A stretch of 36,527 nucleotides of DNA from Candidatus Acidiferrales bacterium (GCA_030037355.1 JASHRL010000144.1:1-36527), one strand, 5' to 3'; shown: positions 1-9,664, counted from the stretch's first letter. Made by a program: numbers and translations. The notes: a model not told the origin generated them from the sequence alone.

Positions 1-249
1 GATCTCCATTTCCGATACGCGGAAGAATTCGGCCCGCTGCCGGAAGCGTACGAGACGCTGTTGCTCGATGTGCTGCGGGGTGATCCTACGCTTTTTGTGA
101 GCGACGACTGGGTCGAAGCCTCCTGGAAGCTGTATACCCCGCTGCTAGAGGAAAAACCGAAAATCGTACCGTACGCCGCCGGCAGTTGGGGACCTCCAGA
201 AGCAGACAGTTTGCTCGAAGAACTGGGACGAACGTGGACAAAGGCTTGA
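1..249 (+). CDS. zwf: Glucose-6-phosphate 1-dehydrogenase, C-terminal fragment (5' truncated)
   Basis: Frame 1 is open from base 1 (DLHFRYAEEFGPLPEAYETLLLDVLRGDPTLFVSDDWVEASWKLYTPLL...YAAGSWGPPEAD), typical of the G6PDH C-terminus; followed directly by pgl. Confidence 0.9.
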   Translation, partial: DLHFRYAEEFGPLPEAYETLLLDVLRGDPTLFVSDDWVEASWKLYTPLLEEKPKIVPYAAGSWGPPEADSLLEELGRTWTKA

Positions 250-977
250 ATCAGTGTGCGAGGATTTTTCCTGACATAGACGCTTTGAGCCATGCGGCGA
301 TCGAGGAGTGCGTCCGCGCGGCGAATGAAGCCGTGAGCGCCAGAGGAAAATGCTTGATTGCACTTTCCGGCGGGCATACTCCCGAGCACGCGAATCGGAT
401 CTGGGCAAGCGTATATCGCGACAAGATGCCCTGGGCGAAGACACATTTTTTCTGGGGCGACGAAAGATTTGTCGCTGCAGACGACCCGAAGAGCAATTAC
501 CGCATGGCGCGCGAGACGCTATTTAAGAATGTCGCGGTGCCACCGGAGAACATTCATCCGATATCCGCCGGCGTGGGCCAGCCAGATGACGCGGCAAAAG
601 AGTACGAGCGAGTGCTGCGGACATTTATCGGCGACGCGGGACCGTCCTTCGACGTGTTGTTTCTCGGAGTGGGAGTCGAAGGGCATACGGCGTCGCTGTT
701 CCCGGATTCTCCCGCGCTCGGCGAGGAGAAGAGATGGGTTGTCGGTGTTCGCGCGCCCGCCGAACCACCGATCCGCATCAGTTTGACGTTTCCACTGCTG
801 CGCCGCGCGCGAGCCACGTATTTTTTGGTTGCTGGCGCGGATAAGCAGGAAATTATTGCTACGCTGCGGCGCAATGCGCCGGCGGAAACCTCGAAGTTGC
901 CCGTCGCGATGCTGAAACCGGAAGGTGAGGTGATTTGGTTCCTGGACAAGGCAGCCGATGGAGCATTGTCGCCGTAA
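234..977 (+). CDS. pgl: 6-phosphogluconolactonase
   Basis: ALSGGHTPE, FFWGDERFV and LGVGVEGHTASLFPDSPAL motifs; GTG at 234 overlaps the zwf end and is a better start than the ORF-track start at 186. Confidence 0.9.
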   Translation: MDKGLNQCARIFPDIDALSHAAIEECVRAANEAVSARGKCLIALSGGHTPEHANRIWASVYRDKMPWAKTHFFWGDERFVAADDPKSNYRMARETLFKNVAVPPENIHPISAGVGQPDDAAKEYERVLRTFIGDAGPSFDVLFLGVGVEGHTASLFPDSPALGEEKRWVVGVRAPAEPPIRISLTFPLLRRARATYFLVAGADKQEIIATLRRNAPAETSKLPVAMLKPEGEVIWFLDKAADGALSP

Positions 978-1072
978 TAAGCATGAACTCGAATATCGAA
1001 AAACGCATCGTAAGTAATGGCTCGGAAGATTGATGAAAACTGCCTAATGATTCGCCGAGCGCGAGTTTTTGG

Positions 1073-1101
1073 TTGGCGTGAAAGCGGCGAGATGTTATAT
1101 T
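1073..1101 (+). promoter_or_regulatory. Sigma70-like promoter upstream of lepB
   Basis: TTGGCG (1073-1078), 17-nt spacer, TATATT (1096-1101); the lepB ATG is at 1116. Confidence 0.55.
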
Positions 1102-1115
1102 GAAGGTAGCGAAGA

Positions 1116-1694
1116 ATGGCCGACGAGAAAAGTCGCGATTTCGGCTCCTCCATAACTCATCAGCAGCATCCTTCCTTGAAAGCAGAGATGTGGGTCTGGC
1201 TGCGCGATGTGGCCTTTGCCGTGGCGCTGGCTCTGATCATCATTGTATTTCTCTATCAGCCCGTGAAAGTCGAAGGAACGAGTATGGCGCCGCTGCTGAG
1301 CGACCAGGAGCGAATCTTCATCAACAAGTTCGTATATCGCTTCGAGCCGATCCATCGCGATGACGTGATTGTCTTCTGGTATCCACTCGACAGGTCCGAG
1401 TCGTTCATCAAGCGCGTGATCGGTTTGCCGAGTGATACTATCGAGATTCGCGAAGGCGATCTCTACATCAACGGAAAGAAAGTGAACGAGCCGTATGTCC
1501 CGAAGCGCTATTTCGATGATTCGAGTTATGGCCCTGTAACGATTCCTTCCGACGAGTATTTCGTCATGGGCGACCATCGAGACAGCTCCAATGACTCGCG
1601 GATTTTCGGCCCCGTGGCGAGAAAATATATCTACGGAAAGGCCGTCTTCGCCTACTGGCCGTTCCGGCGGTTCGGAGAAATTTCCGCGCCTTAA
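1116..1694 (+). CDS. lepB: Signal peptidase I
   Basis: N-terminal TM segment, EGTSMAPLL (catalytic Ser), FIKRVIGLPSD (catalytic Lys), YFVMGDHRDSSNDSRIFGPV. Confidence 0.95.
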   Translation: MADEKSRDFGSSITHQQHPSLKAEMWVWLRDVAFAVALALIIIVFLYQPVKVEGTSMAPLLSDQERIFINKFVYRFEPIHRDDVIVFWYPLDRSESFIKRVIGLPSDTIEIREGDLYINGKKVNEPYVPKRYFDDSSYGPVTIPSDEYFVMGDHRDSSNDSRIFGPVARKYIYGKAVFAYWPFRRFGEISAP

Positions 1695-1735
1695 TTTTGT
1701 GGCGCGAGATGGTGCGAGAAGCTGATATAAGATGA

Positions 1736-2950
1736 GTGCAGCCGGAGGACACACTGAAGCAGTCGCACGAGGGAAGCGCGGCGCTCGCGCTCGAAGACGG
1801 AAGAGTATTTAAAGGGCGCGCGGCGGGCGCACGTTGCCGCCGCGGTGGCGAAGTTGTTTTTAATACCAGTCTTACCGGTTACCAGGAAGTTTTCACCGAC
1901 CCAAGTTATGCCGGCCAGATCGTCTGCCTGACGTATCCCCATATTGGAAATGTCGGAGCGAACCTCGATGACGAGGAATCGCCGCGTCCGTATATCGAAG
2001 CTCTCGTGGTGCGCGATTTTTCGCAGGTGGCTTCGAATTGGCGCGCGAGCGAAACCGCGAATGCCTATCTGGAGCGCTACAAGATTCCTGTCATCTGGGA
2101 TATTGATACGCGTGCGCTGGTACGGCATCTGCGCATGGTCGGAGCTCTGCGCGGCGTGCTCGCCACGGATGGAACCGATGCAGAGGCGCTCGTCGCGGAG
2201 GCGCGGGCGCTGCCTTCGATGGCTGGACAGGAATTGGCGAGCCGAGTGACATGCGCGAAACAATATCGCTGGGAGCGCGGTTCGATTCCGCTGGCGGCGA
2301 GTTACGCGACGCAAAGCGCAGGCGGCGAGGGTCCCTTGTGGCGCGCAGCGGCTGCGACTCGCCGCGCCGAAGAAAAGCCGCGGTACAAAGTGGTCGCCTA
2401 CGATTTCGGCATCAAGCAAAACATTTTGCGGCTACTCGTGGATCACGGCTGCGACGTGACCGTTGTGCCTGCCGCGACTGCCGCAGAAGACGTGTTGGCG
2501 ATGAAGCCGGATGGCGTTTTTCTGTCGAATGGGCCGGGGGATCCGGAGCCGGTTACGTTCGCCGTCGCCAATATTCGGAAAATCATGGGACGCGTGCCGA
2601 TTTTTGGCATTTGCCTCGGGCATCAATTGTGCGGACTGGCCCTCGGCGGAAAAACTTTCAAGCTCAAGTTTGGACATCATGGATCGAATCATCCGGTGAA
2701 GAATTTGCTGACGGAAAAAGTCGAGATTACGGCGCAAAATCATGGATTTTGCGTTGACCCGGATTCGCTGCCGTCGAGCGACGTGGAAATCACGCACCTG
2801 AATTTGAATGATCACACAAACGAAGGCATGCGGCATAAGTCGCTGCCGATGTTCAGCGTGCAGTATCATCCGGAAGCGTCGCCGGGGCCGCACGACGCGC
2901 GGTATTTGTTCGACCAGTTCACAGAATTGATGGAGTGCCATAAGGCATGA
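1736..2950 (+). CDS. carA: Carbamoyl-phosphate synthase small subunit
   Basis: [60 protein letters not shown] start. Confidence 0.97.
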   Translation: MQPEDTLKQSHEGSAALALEDGRVFKGRAAGARCRRGGEVVFNTSLTGYQEVFTDPSYAGQIVCLTYPHIGNVGANLDDEESPRPYIEALVVRDFSQVASNWRASETANAYLERYKIPVIWDIDTRALVRHLRMVGALRGVLATDGTDAEALVAEARALPSMAGQELASRVTCAKQYRWERGSIPLAASYATQSAGGEGPLWRAAAATRRAEEKPRYKVVAYDFGIKQNILRLLVDHGCDVTVVPAATAAEDVLAMKPDGVFLSNGPGDPEPVTFAVANIRKIMGRVPIFGICLGHQLCGLALGGKTFKLKFGHHGSNHPVKNLLTEKVEITAQNHGFCVDPDSLPSSDVEITHLNLNDHTNEGMRHKSLPMFSVQYHPEASPGPHDARYLFDQFTELMECHKA

Positions 2951-2983
2951 TGTTTGGCGCGGATTGCCTGTATGGTTTGTCAG

Positions 2984-3003
2984 GGCATGGCTTTAGCCAT
3001 GCC
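2984..3003. repeat. REP-like hairpin, 5' outer
   Basis: GGCATGGC-TTTA-GCCATGCC, perfect 8-bp stem. Confidence 0.85.
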
Positions 3004-3022
3004 AAAGCGGAGTTAAGGAGGG

Positions 3023-3036
3023 GCGGCTTTAGCCGC
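3023..3036. repeat. REP-like hairpin, 5' inner
   Basis: GCGGC-TTTA-GCCGC, preceded by GGAG at 3017-3020. Confidence 0.75.
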
Positions 3037-3043
3037 TGAGGTC

Positions 3044-3547
3044 ATGGTCAGTCCACGACGCCATATTCACGCGCCTGGAACGTACTTCGCAACGTCACGT
3101 ACATGGCAGAGCCGGAAACTTTTTACAAATTCCGAGATTTGCAAAATCTTTCTGGAATCGCTGCTTCGATATCGCGAGCAAGGCCGATACGCGCTTCACG
3201 CATTCATACTGATGCCTGAACATTTTCATATTCTGATTACTCCGGCTGAAGACGTAACACTGGAACGGGCTGTTCAGCTTATGAAAGGCGGTTCCGCGCA
3301 CAGCATAGGGGAAGAAAGAAAATTAGCTTTTCCGGTGTGGCAGCGCGGATTCAGCGACCATCGCATTCGAGATTATAGCGATTACGAGATGCACCTGCGA
3401 TACATAGAGCAAAACCCCGTCAAACGAGGAATTGTCGCCTCGCCAGAAGAGTATGAATGGTCGTCGGCAAAGGGAGAAGTCACGTTGAACGACGTACCGC
3501 AGCGGCTAAAGCCGCTTTCTCGTGTGATGGCTGTACGGCACGGCTAA
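3044..3547 (+). CDS. REP-associated tyrosine transposase (Y1/HUH, IS200-like)
   Basis: HUH motif MPEHFHILI; downstream YIEQNPVKRGIV with candidate catalytic Tyr; 167 aa; flanked by REP-like palindromes. Confidence 0.9.
   Translation: MVSPRRHIHAPGTYFATSRTWQSRKLFTNSEICKIFLESLLRYREQGRYALHAFILMPEHFHILITPAEDVTLERAVQLMKGGSAHSIGEERKLAFPVWQRGFSDHRIRDYSDYEMHLRYIEQNPVKRGIVASPEEYEWSSAKGEVTLNDVPQRLKPLSRVMAVRHG
3501..3516. repeat. REP-like hairpin, 3' inner, inverted relative to the 5' copy
   Basis: AGCGGC-TAAA-GCCGCT, located inside the transposase C-terminal coding sequence. Confidence 0.8.
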
Positions 3548-3556
3548 AGCCGTGCC
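3537..3556. repeat. REP-like hairpin, 3' outer, inverted relative to the 5' copy
   Basis: GGCACGGC-TAAA-GCCGTGCC, perfect 8-bp stem; transposase TAA stop is at 3545-3547 in the loop. Confidence 0.85.
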
Positions 3557-3661
3557 CTGACAAAGCGCGATCTTGCCGAGTCAGTGAGCAGCGCATGCGA
3601 TGCAATTTGTTTGTAGGATTCGCGGTCCTGCGGGACTTGAAGAAATGAGCATATAGGCCAA

Positions 3662-6600
3662 ATGGCTAAACGCACGGACATCAAGAAAATCATGATTATC
3701 GGTTCGGGGCCGATTGTCATTGGGCAGGCGTGCGAGTTTGATTATTCCGGTACGCAGGCGTGCAAGGCGCTGCGCGACGAAGGGTACGAAGTCGTGCTGG
3801 TGAATTCGAATCCAGCGACGATCATGACCGACCCTGAGGTGGCCCAGCGCACGTACATCGAGCCGCTGACGAAGGAATATCTCGAGCCCATCATTGCACG
3901 CGAACGCCCGGACGCGCTTTTGCCGACCGTCGGCGGCCAAACCGGATTAAACACAGCGGTCGAGCTGGCCGAGAGCGGCATTCTCGAAAAATACAATGTC
4001 ACGTTGATCGGGGCGTCGCTGAAAGCGATTCGCATCGCGGAGGATCGCCTGCAATTTAAGGATGCATGCCAGCGCGTTGGCCTTGAAGTACCGGCTTCGG
4101 CTGTGGTTCGCGACATCGCCGACGCGGTGAAAATCGCCGACGGGATGGGCTATCCCGTCGTGATTCGCCCGTCATTCACGCTGGGCGGCACGGGCGGATC
4201 GATTGCGTACAACCATGAGGAATTCGCCGAGGCAATCGCGCGAGCTCTCGATGCAAGTCCCGTGCACGAGGCGTTGATCGAAGAATCGGTGCTGGGCTGG
4301 AAGGAATTCGAGCTCGAAGTGATGCGCGATCATCGCGACAACTTCGTCGTGATTTGCTCGATTGAGAATTTCGATCCCATGGGAATTCACACGGGCGACT
4401 CGATCACTGTTGCGCCTGCACAAACGCTCACGGATAAGGAATATCAGCGGATGCGCGACGCGGCCGCGGCTGTGATTCGAGAAGTCGGTGTTGCGACAGG
4501 TGGGTCGAACATCCAATTCGCGGTTGATCCAGAATCCGGCCGGATGGTTGTGATCGAGATGAATCCGCGCGTTTCGCGCAGTTCGGCGCTGGCGAGCAAG
4601 GCGACGGGGTTCCCGATTGCGAAAATAGCGGCAAAGCTGGCCGTGGGGATGACGCTCGACGAAATTCCGAACGATATTACGAAGAAGACGCCATCATCGT
4701 TCGAGCCGACGATTGACTATGTCGTGGCAAAGATTCCGAAGTGGCAATTCGAGAAATTTCCCGGCGCGGATCCGACGCTTTCTGTGCAAATGAAGTCCGT
4801 CGGTGAAGTGATGGCCATCGGGCGGACGTTCGCGGAGGCGCTTGGCAAGGGCATTCGGTCCCTGGAACCGCATGCGCCCTGGCGCGCGCCAGACGAGATC
4901 ACCGATGCGGTGCTACGCGAAAAATTGCACGTCCCGGGGCCGGATCGGATTCATTGGCTGCTGACAGCGCTGCGGCAAGGAATGAAAGTCGACGACATTG
5001 TGGCGCTGACGAAAATCGACTCGTGGTTTTTGTACCAAATGGAGCAGGCCGTAGCGCTCGAAAAGGAAGTTGCTTCGGTGGGCGCCGTCGAAGTTTCTCA
5101 GACGCTCCTCAAAGAGGCGAAACGCTCAGGAATGAGCGATGAACGATTGGCGCAACTCTGGAAGACGAATGCGGCGGACGTGCGTGCGATGCGCAAGAAA
5201 TACGACTTGCGGCCGGTGTTCAAGCGCGTGGATACGTGCGCAGCGGAATTCGAGTCGTTCACGCCGTATATGTATTCGACCTATGAAGAAGAAGACGAAG
5301 CGGAGACTACGGCGCGGCGAAAAGTCATGATTTTGGGCAGCGGACCGAACCGCATCGGGCAGGGAATCGAATTCGATTATTGCTGCTGCCACGCGGCGTT
5401 TGCGCTCAAGGAGGATGGCTACGAAACAGTGATGGTGAATTGCAATCCGGAGACCGTTTCCACGGATTACGACACCTCCGATCGGCTGTATTTCGAGCCA
5501 CTCACGCTTGAGGATGTGCTCTCCGTGATCGAGCGGGAAAATCCCGAGGGTGTGATTGTTCAATTCGGCGGGCAGACGCCGTTGAATCTCGCGCTGGATC
5601 TCAAGCGCAACGGCGCTCCAATCATTGGAACAGCTCCGGAATCCATCGATTTGGCGGAAGACCGGCGGCGATTCGGCAAATTGCTCGAGGAGCTGAACAT
5701 TCCACAGCCGCGAAATGGAACAGCATTGACTTCGGCTGAAGCTGTGAGCGTTGCGCAGGAAATCGGATTGCCAGTGCTCGTTCGTCCGAGCTACGTGCTT
5801 GGCGGACGCGCGATGGTTATCGCGTACGACATGGAAACCGTGCAGCGGACAGCGCTGCAAGCGTCATTGATGAGCAGTGGCGGAGCGCCTCGGCCTATCC
5901 TTGTGGATCAATTCCTCGAAGACGCAGTGGAAGTCGATGTGGACGCGCTGGCGGACGGGACCGACGTCGTGATAGCGGGAATTATGGAGCACATCGAAGA
6001 GGCCGGCATTCACTCTGGCGATTCGTCATGCGTGCTTCCCCCTGTGACATTGAAACCTGCGGACCTAGCGCGAATTCGCGAATATACATCCAAGCTGGCA
6101 AAAGCTCTGCGCGTTGTAGGTTTGATGAACGTCCAATACGCGATTCCTCGAAACAGCGACACAGTGTACGTGTTGGAAGTGAATCCGCGCGCGTCGCGAA
6201 CCGTGCCGTACGTTTCGAAAGCTACGGGTGTGCCGTTGGCGAAAGTCGCGGCACGACTGATGACTGGCAAAAAGCTCGCGGATATGAAGCTGCCGGTGGC
6301 GGAATACAACGGCGTGGCGGAATTACGCAGCCGCGACTATTTCTCGGTGAAATCGCCGGTCTTTCCGTTCAACAAATTCCGCGGAGTGGATACGATCCTC
6401 GGCCCGGAGATGCGTTCCACCGGCGAAGTGATGGGAATTTCACCGAATTTCGGTCTGGCATTTGCAAAGGCGCAATTGGCAGCGGGCCAGCGGTTGCCCC
6501 GCCACGGAACCGTGTTCATCAGCGTCAATGACCACGATAAGCGGCAGTTGCTCGCATTGGCACAGGATCTGATCGCGGCGGGCCTGAAACTGATCGCCAC

Positions 6601-6946
6601 GCGCGGGACGTATCAAACCATCAGCGCCGCCGGCTTGGAGGTCGAGCCGGTATACAAGGTGAACGAAGGCCGGCCGAACATCGTGGATCTGATCAAAACT
6701 GGCAAAGTGGATTTGATCATCAATACGCCTCTGGGACGCGAGTCGTTTTACGACGAGAAATCGATTCGCCGCGCTGCGGTGCGCCACATGTTGCCGTGCA
6801 TTACCACATTCTCCGCAGCGGTCGCAGCGGCGCGCGGGATGCGCGCGCTTTCCGAAGGGCTGGGAGGCGTCGCAGCGCTGCAGGATTTGCATGCGAAAGA
6901 GTTAGCCAGTTCTCCGGCAGCGCAACGTGTTTCCTCCGGGAGCTGA
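3662..6946 (+). CDS. carB: Carbamoyl-phosphate synthase large subunit
   Basis: 1094 aa with duplicated ATP-grasp halves ([50 protein letters not shown]) and C-terminal MGS domain. Confidence 0.98.
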   Translation: MAKRTDIKKIMIIGSGPIVIGQACEFDYSGTQACKALRDEGYEVVLVNSNPATIMTDPEVAQRTYIEPLTKEYLEPIIARERPDALLPTVGGQTGLNTAVELAESGILEKYNVTLIGASLKAIRIAEDRLQFKDACQRVGLEVPASAVVRDIADAVKIADGMGYPVVIRPSFTLGGTGGSIAYNHEEFAEAIARALDASPVHEALIEESVLGWKEFELEVMRDHRDNFVVICSIENFDPMGIHTGDSITVAPAQTLTDKEYQRMRDAAAAVIREVGVATGGSNIQFAVDPESGRMVVIEMNPRVSRSSALASKATGFPIAKIAAKLAVGMTLDEIPNDITKKTPSSFEPTIDYVVAKIPKWQFEKFPGADPTLSVQMKSVGEVMAIGRTFAEALGKGIRSLEPHAPWRAPDEITDAVLREKLHVPGPDRIHWLLTALRQGMKVDDIVALTKIDSWFLYQMEQAVALEKEVASVGAVEVSQTLLKEAKRSGMSDERLAQLWKTNAADVRAMRKKYDLRPVFKRVDTCAAEFESFTPYMYSTYEEEDEAETTARRKVMILGSGPNRIGQGIEFDYCCCHAAFALKEDGYETVMVNCNPETVSTDYDTSDRLYFEPLTLEDVLSVIERENPEGVIVQFGGQTPLNLALDLKRNGAPIIGTAPESIDLAEDRRRFGKLLEELNIPQPRNGTALTSAEAVSVAQEIGLPVLVRPSYVLGGRAMVIAYDMETVQRTALQASLMSSGGAPRPILVDQFLEDAVEVDVDALADGTDVVIAGIMEHIEEAGIHSGDSSCVLPPVTLKPADLARIREYTSKLAKALRVVGLMNVQYAIPRNSDTVYVLEVNPRASRTVPYVSKATGVPLAKVAARLMTGKKLADMKLPVAEYNGVAELRSRDYFSVKSPVFPFNKFRGVDTILGPEMRSTGEVMGISPNFGLAFAKAQLAAGQRLPRHGTVFISVNDHDKRQLLALAQDLIAAGLKLIATRGTYQTISAAGLEVEPVYKVNEGRPNIVDLIKTGKVDLIINTPLGRESFYDEKSIRRAAVRHMLPCITTFSAAVAAARGMRALSEGLGGVAALQDLHAKELASSPAAQRVSSGS

Positions 6947-6982
6947 ACCGCAAGAACTACTTTCGTTAGTGGCGCCTAATTT

Positions 6983-6991
6983 TGGTAAAAT
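6983..6991 (+). promoter_or_regulatory. Possible extended -10 element upstream of the DapA/HOGA-like gene
   Basis: TGG-TAAAAT ending 9 nt before ATG 7001; no convincing -35. Confidence 0.35.
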
Positions 6992-7000
6992 CCGCAGGCG

Positions 7001-7897
7001 ATGAAACTTCAGGGAATTTTTCCGCCGATAACGACGCCGTTCGCCTCGAATGGCGAAGTCGATTTAACGCGTTTGAAAGAAAACGTCAGCCGCTATAACC
7101 GAATCGGACTCGCCGGATACGTAATGAATGGTTCCACAAGCGAGTCGGTGCTTCTGACCTGGGAAGAAATCGAGCGTACGTGGGCTGTCGCGCGAGAGGC
7201 CGCCGGCGAGAAAAAAATCATGATCGCTGGCACGGGCGCGGAAGCGACCGAAGAGACCATTCGTCACACCAAACGCGCCGCAACTCTTGGGTATGACGCT
7301 GCTCTCGTCCGCACACCGAGTTATTACAAGCCGTTTATGACCTTTGAGGCGGAATCCGCGCATTTTTTGCGAGTCGCTGATGCATCGCCGATCCCCGTGC
7401 TGATTTATTCTGTTCCCGTGTTCACGAACTATACCGTCGAAGCGCCGCTTGTTGCGAAGCTGGCCGCGCATCCGAACATCGTTGGAATCAAGGACAGTTC
7501 TGGAAACGTCCAGAGGATGAAGGACATCGTCGCCTCGACGCCGAAGAGTTTCGGCGCGCTGACCGGTTCCGCTTTGACTCTGGAAGAAGCGCTGAACGAA
7601 GGTGCATCGGGCGCGATTCTGGCGATTGCTTGCGCTGTTCCCGAGGCGTGCGTGGGGCTGTACGACGCTGCGAAGAGTGGCGATTTGCAACGAGTGGAGC
7701 AGCTCAAGAAACGCGCGATCAATCCCGCGGCGACAATCACAACGAAATTTGGGATCGCGGGCCTCAAATTCGCTATGGATCGAGTGGGCTATTTCGGCGG
7801 GCAGCCGCGCGCACCGTTGCTTCCGTTGGCTGAGGAAGCCAAAAAGGAAATCGAGCTGCTGCTGGTGGCCATGAAGCCTGAAGACGTTCTCAGCTAG
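7001..7897 (+). CDS. DapA/HOGA-family aldolase, closer in motifs to 4-hydroxy-2-oxoglutarate aldolase than to DapA
   Basis: PSYYKP, NIVGIKDSSGNVQRM (Schiff-base Lys context); C-terminal TTKFGIAGLKFAMDRVGYFGGQPRAPL resembles recalled HOGA1; NGSTSES replaces the DapA GTTGES motif. Confidence 0.75.
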   Translation: MKLQGIFPPITTPFASNGEVDLTRLKENVSRYNRIGLAGYVMNGSTSESVLLTWEEIERTWAVAREAAGEKKIMIAGTGAEATEETIRHTKRAATLGYDAALVRTPSYYKPFMTFEAESAHFLRVADASPIPVLIYSVPVFTNYTVEAPLVAKLAAHPNIVGIKDSSGNVQRMKDIVASTPKSFGALTGSALTLEEALNEGASGAILAIACAVPEACVGLYDAAKSGDLQRVEQLKKRAINPAATITTKFGIAGLKFAMDRVGYFGGQPRAPLLPLAEEAKKEIELLLVAMKPEDVLS

Positions 7898-8053
7898 ATT
7901 CAAACCCCGCGATTCGTTGCGTCATGCGGAATGCCGCGCACATTCGGCTCTTTCATTCTGCCTGGACCGTTCAAATCACAGTGATTGTGGCGTCTCCGGC
8001 CCACGCTGCACTGGTTGCTGCGACCGAACGCGCCGTGTATCATCACATTCTCC

Positions 8054-9664
8054 ATGGAGTGTCACTGTCTTCAGTTCGGCGAAATTCCGGGAACCACGAA
8101 ATTATTCTCAACCTATCTCAGTGATTTTGACCGCGTGAAGGAGTTCTACGCCCACACGCCGGACGAAGCAGGTGTGCGCGCGGCAGCGAAGGAAGTCCGC
8201 CTCGATGCGGGGATCCGCCGAGGCGTCGTGCAAGTCTTGCGTGAGCAAAATCGCAGGTTCGGCTCGACGCGAGAGACGGACGCGAACCTGGACCGTCTGG
8301 CAGATGGCGCCGTGGCGATTGTCACCGGTCAGCAGGTCGGATTGTTCAGCGGCCCGGCCTACAGCGTTTACAAAGCGCTGGACGCGATTCACTGGGCTGC
8401 GCGGCTGACCAAAGCTGGTGTTGACGCCGTGCCGATTTTTTGGATGGCGACGGAGGACCACGATCTCGCCGAAGTCAATCAAGCAAACTTCGGTGTACGC
8501 GAGGGAATTTCGCGCATTGAACTGCTCCTTCCCGAAGACGCCTCGGGAGTCAGCGTCGGGCGGATTCCGCTCGGTTCAATGGCGGCCGCTGCCGTTGCGC
8601 ACGCGGCTGAACTGCTCGAAGGATCTGCAGCGAACGAAGTTGCGGATATGCTCGAAAAATCATACGCCGCCGATGAAACGTTCGGTTCCGCATTTGGAAA
8701 ATTGTTCGCGCGGCTTTTCGGCGGGCGCGGGTTGATTCTGCTCGATCCTCTTGACAGGCGACTGCATGAACTCGCGCGGCCGGTTTACCGCAAAGCTGCC
8801 GAATCCGCGCAGAAGTTGGACGAGGAGTTGACGGCGCGGAGCAAATCGCTCGACCGGCGCGGATATCACGCGCAGGTGAAAGTGACGCGGCAGGGAACGC
8901 TTTTGTTTCTTGAAGTGAAGGGCAAGCGTGTAGCCCTGCGGCGTCGAAATGGTGATTTCGTCGCGAGCGATATGAAGCTGAGCATGGCCGGGATGCTCGA
9001 GAAAATAGATAAAGAGCCCGAAGCGCTCACGGCGAGCGTACTCCTGCGGCCAGTATTGCAAGATTCGATCTTGCCGACAGCCGCGTACATCGGCGGTCCC
9101 GCGGAAGTTGCATACATGGCGCAAGCTCAGGTTACTTACCGCCAGGTACTGGGCCGAATGCCGGCGATCCTGCCACGCGCGAGCTTCACACTGATTTCAG
9201 CAGAGGTGCAGCGCACGCTCGAAAAGTATGGCCTCGATTTTCGCGAGCTCTTGCGCGGCCGCCAATTGCTTCGGCAAAAGATGAAATTGCAGTACGTACC
9301 TCGGGGACTGGCGGCGCGGTTCGGGCGCGACGAGAAATTGCTGTTGCGTGTCTTGGAAGCTTATCGCAAACCGCTCGGCAAGCTGGACAAGACTCTTGCG
9401 GGGGCGCTGGATACAGCCGAGCGCAAAATGCTCTACCAATTTACAAAGCTGCGCAGCAAAACGGGAAACACCGAAAATCTGAGGACGGGAATCCTCGATC
9501 GGCATGAGCGGCAGATTTTGACGGCACTGTATCCGCACCGAGGCTTGCAGGAGCGAAGTCTGTGCCTTTTGCCGTTCTTGGCGCGCTATGGAATGGAACT
9601 GCTGAAACGGCTCGAAAAAGAAATGGAGAAGCCGTGTGCGGGTCACAGAGTGCTGATGCCATGA
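8054..9664 (+). CDS. bshC: Bacillithiol biosynthesis cysteine-adding enzyme
   Basis: MECHCLQFGEIPGTTKLFSTYL start; AIVTGQQVGLFSGPAYSVYKALDAI; VPIFWMATEDHDLAEVNQANF; start moved from 7985 to ATG 8054. Confidence 0.9.
   Translation: MECHCLQFGEIPGTTKLFSTYLSDFDRVKEFYAHTPDEAGVRAAAKEVRLDAGIRRGVVQVLREQNRRFGSTRETDANLDRLADGAVAIVTGQQVGLFSGPAYSVYKALDAIHWAARLTKAGVDAVPIFWMATEDHDLAEVNQANFGVREGISRIELLLPEDASGVSVGRIPLGSMAAAAVAHAAELLEGSAANEVADMLEKSYAADETFGSAFGKLFARLFGGRGLILLDPLDRRLHELARPVYRKAAESAQKLDEELTARSKSLDRRGYHAQVKVTRQGTLLFLEVKGKRVALRRRNGDFVASDMKLSMAGMLEKIDKEPEALTASVLLRPVLQDSILPTAAYIGGPAEVAYMAQAQVTYRQVLGRMPAILPRASFTLISAEVQRTLEKYGLDFRELLRGRQLLRQKMKLQYVPRGLAARFGRDEKLLLRVLEAYRKPLGKLDKTLAGALDTAERKMLYQFTKLRSKTGNTENLRTGILDRHERQILTALYPHRGLQERSLCLLPFLARYGMELLKRLEKEMEKPCAGHRVLMP

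Larger units (their letters stand above)
2976..3564. mobile_element. RAYT unit: Y1 transposase gene bracketed by two nested inverted pairs of REP-like hairpins
   Basis: 28-bp outer inverted repeats 2976-3003 and 3537-3564 (26/28 identical) and inner hairpins 3023-3036 and 3501-3516 flank a Y1_Tnp-type ORF. Confidence 0.75.

Noticed and set aside
5126-5860. 244-aa minus-strand ORF opposite carB
   Set aside because: Antisense shadow of carB with no recognisable motifs.
7064-7903. 279-aa minus-strand ORF opposite the HOGA/DapA-like gene
   Set aside because: Almost completely overlaps a clear coding sequence; no domain signal.
7917-8138. Small plus-strand ORFs upstream of bshC
   Set aside because: Overlap each other and the 5' extension of bshC; no SD or domain evidence, and the true bshC start is probably 8054.
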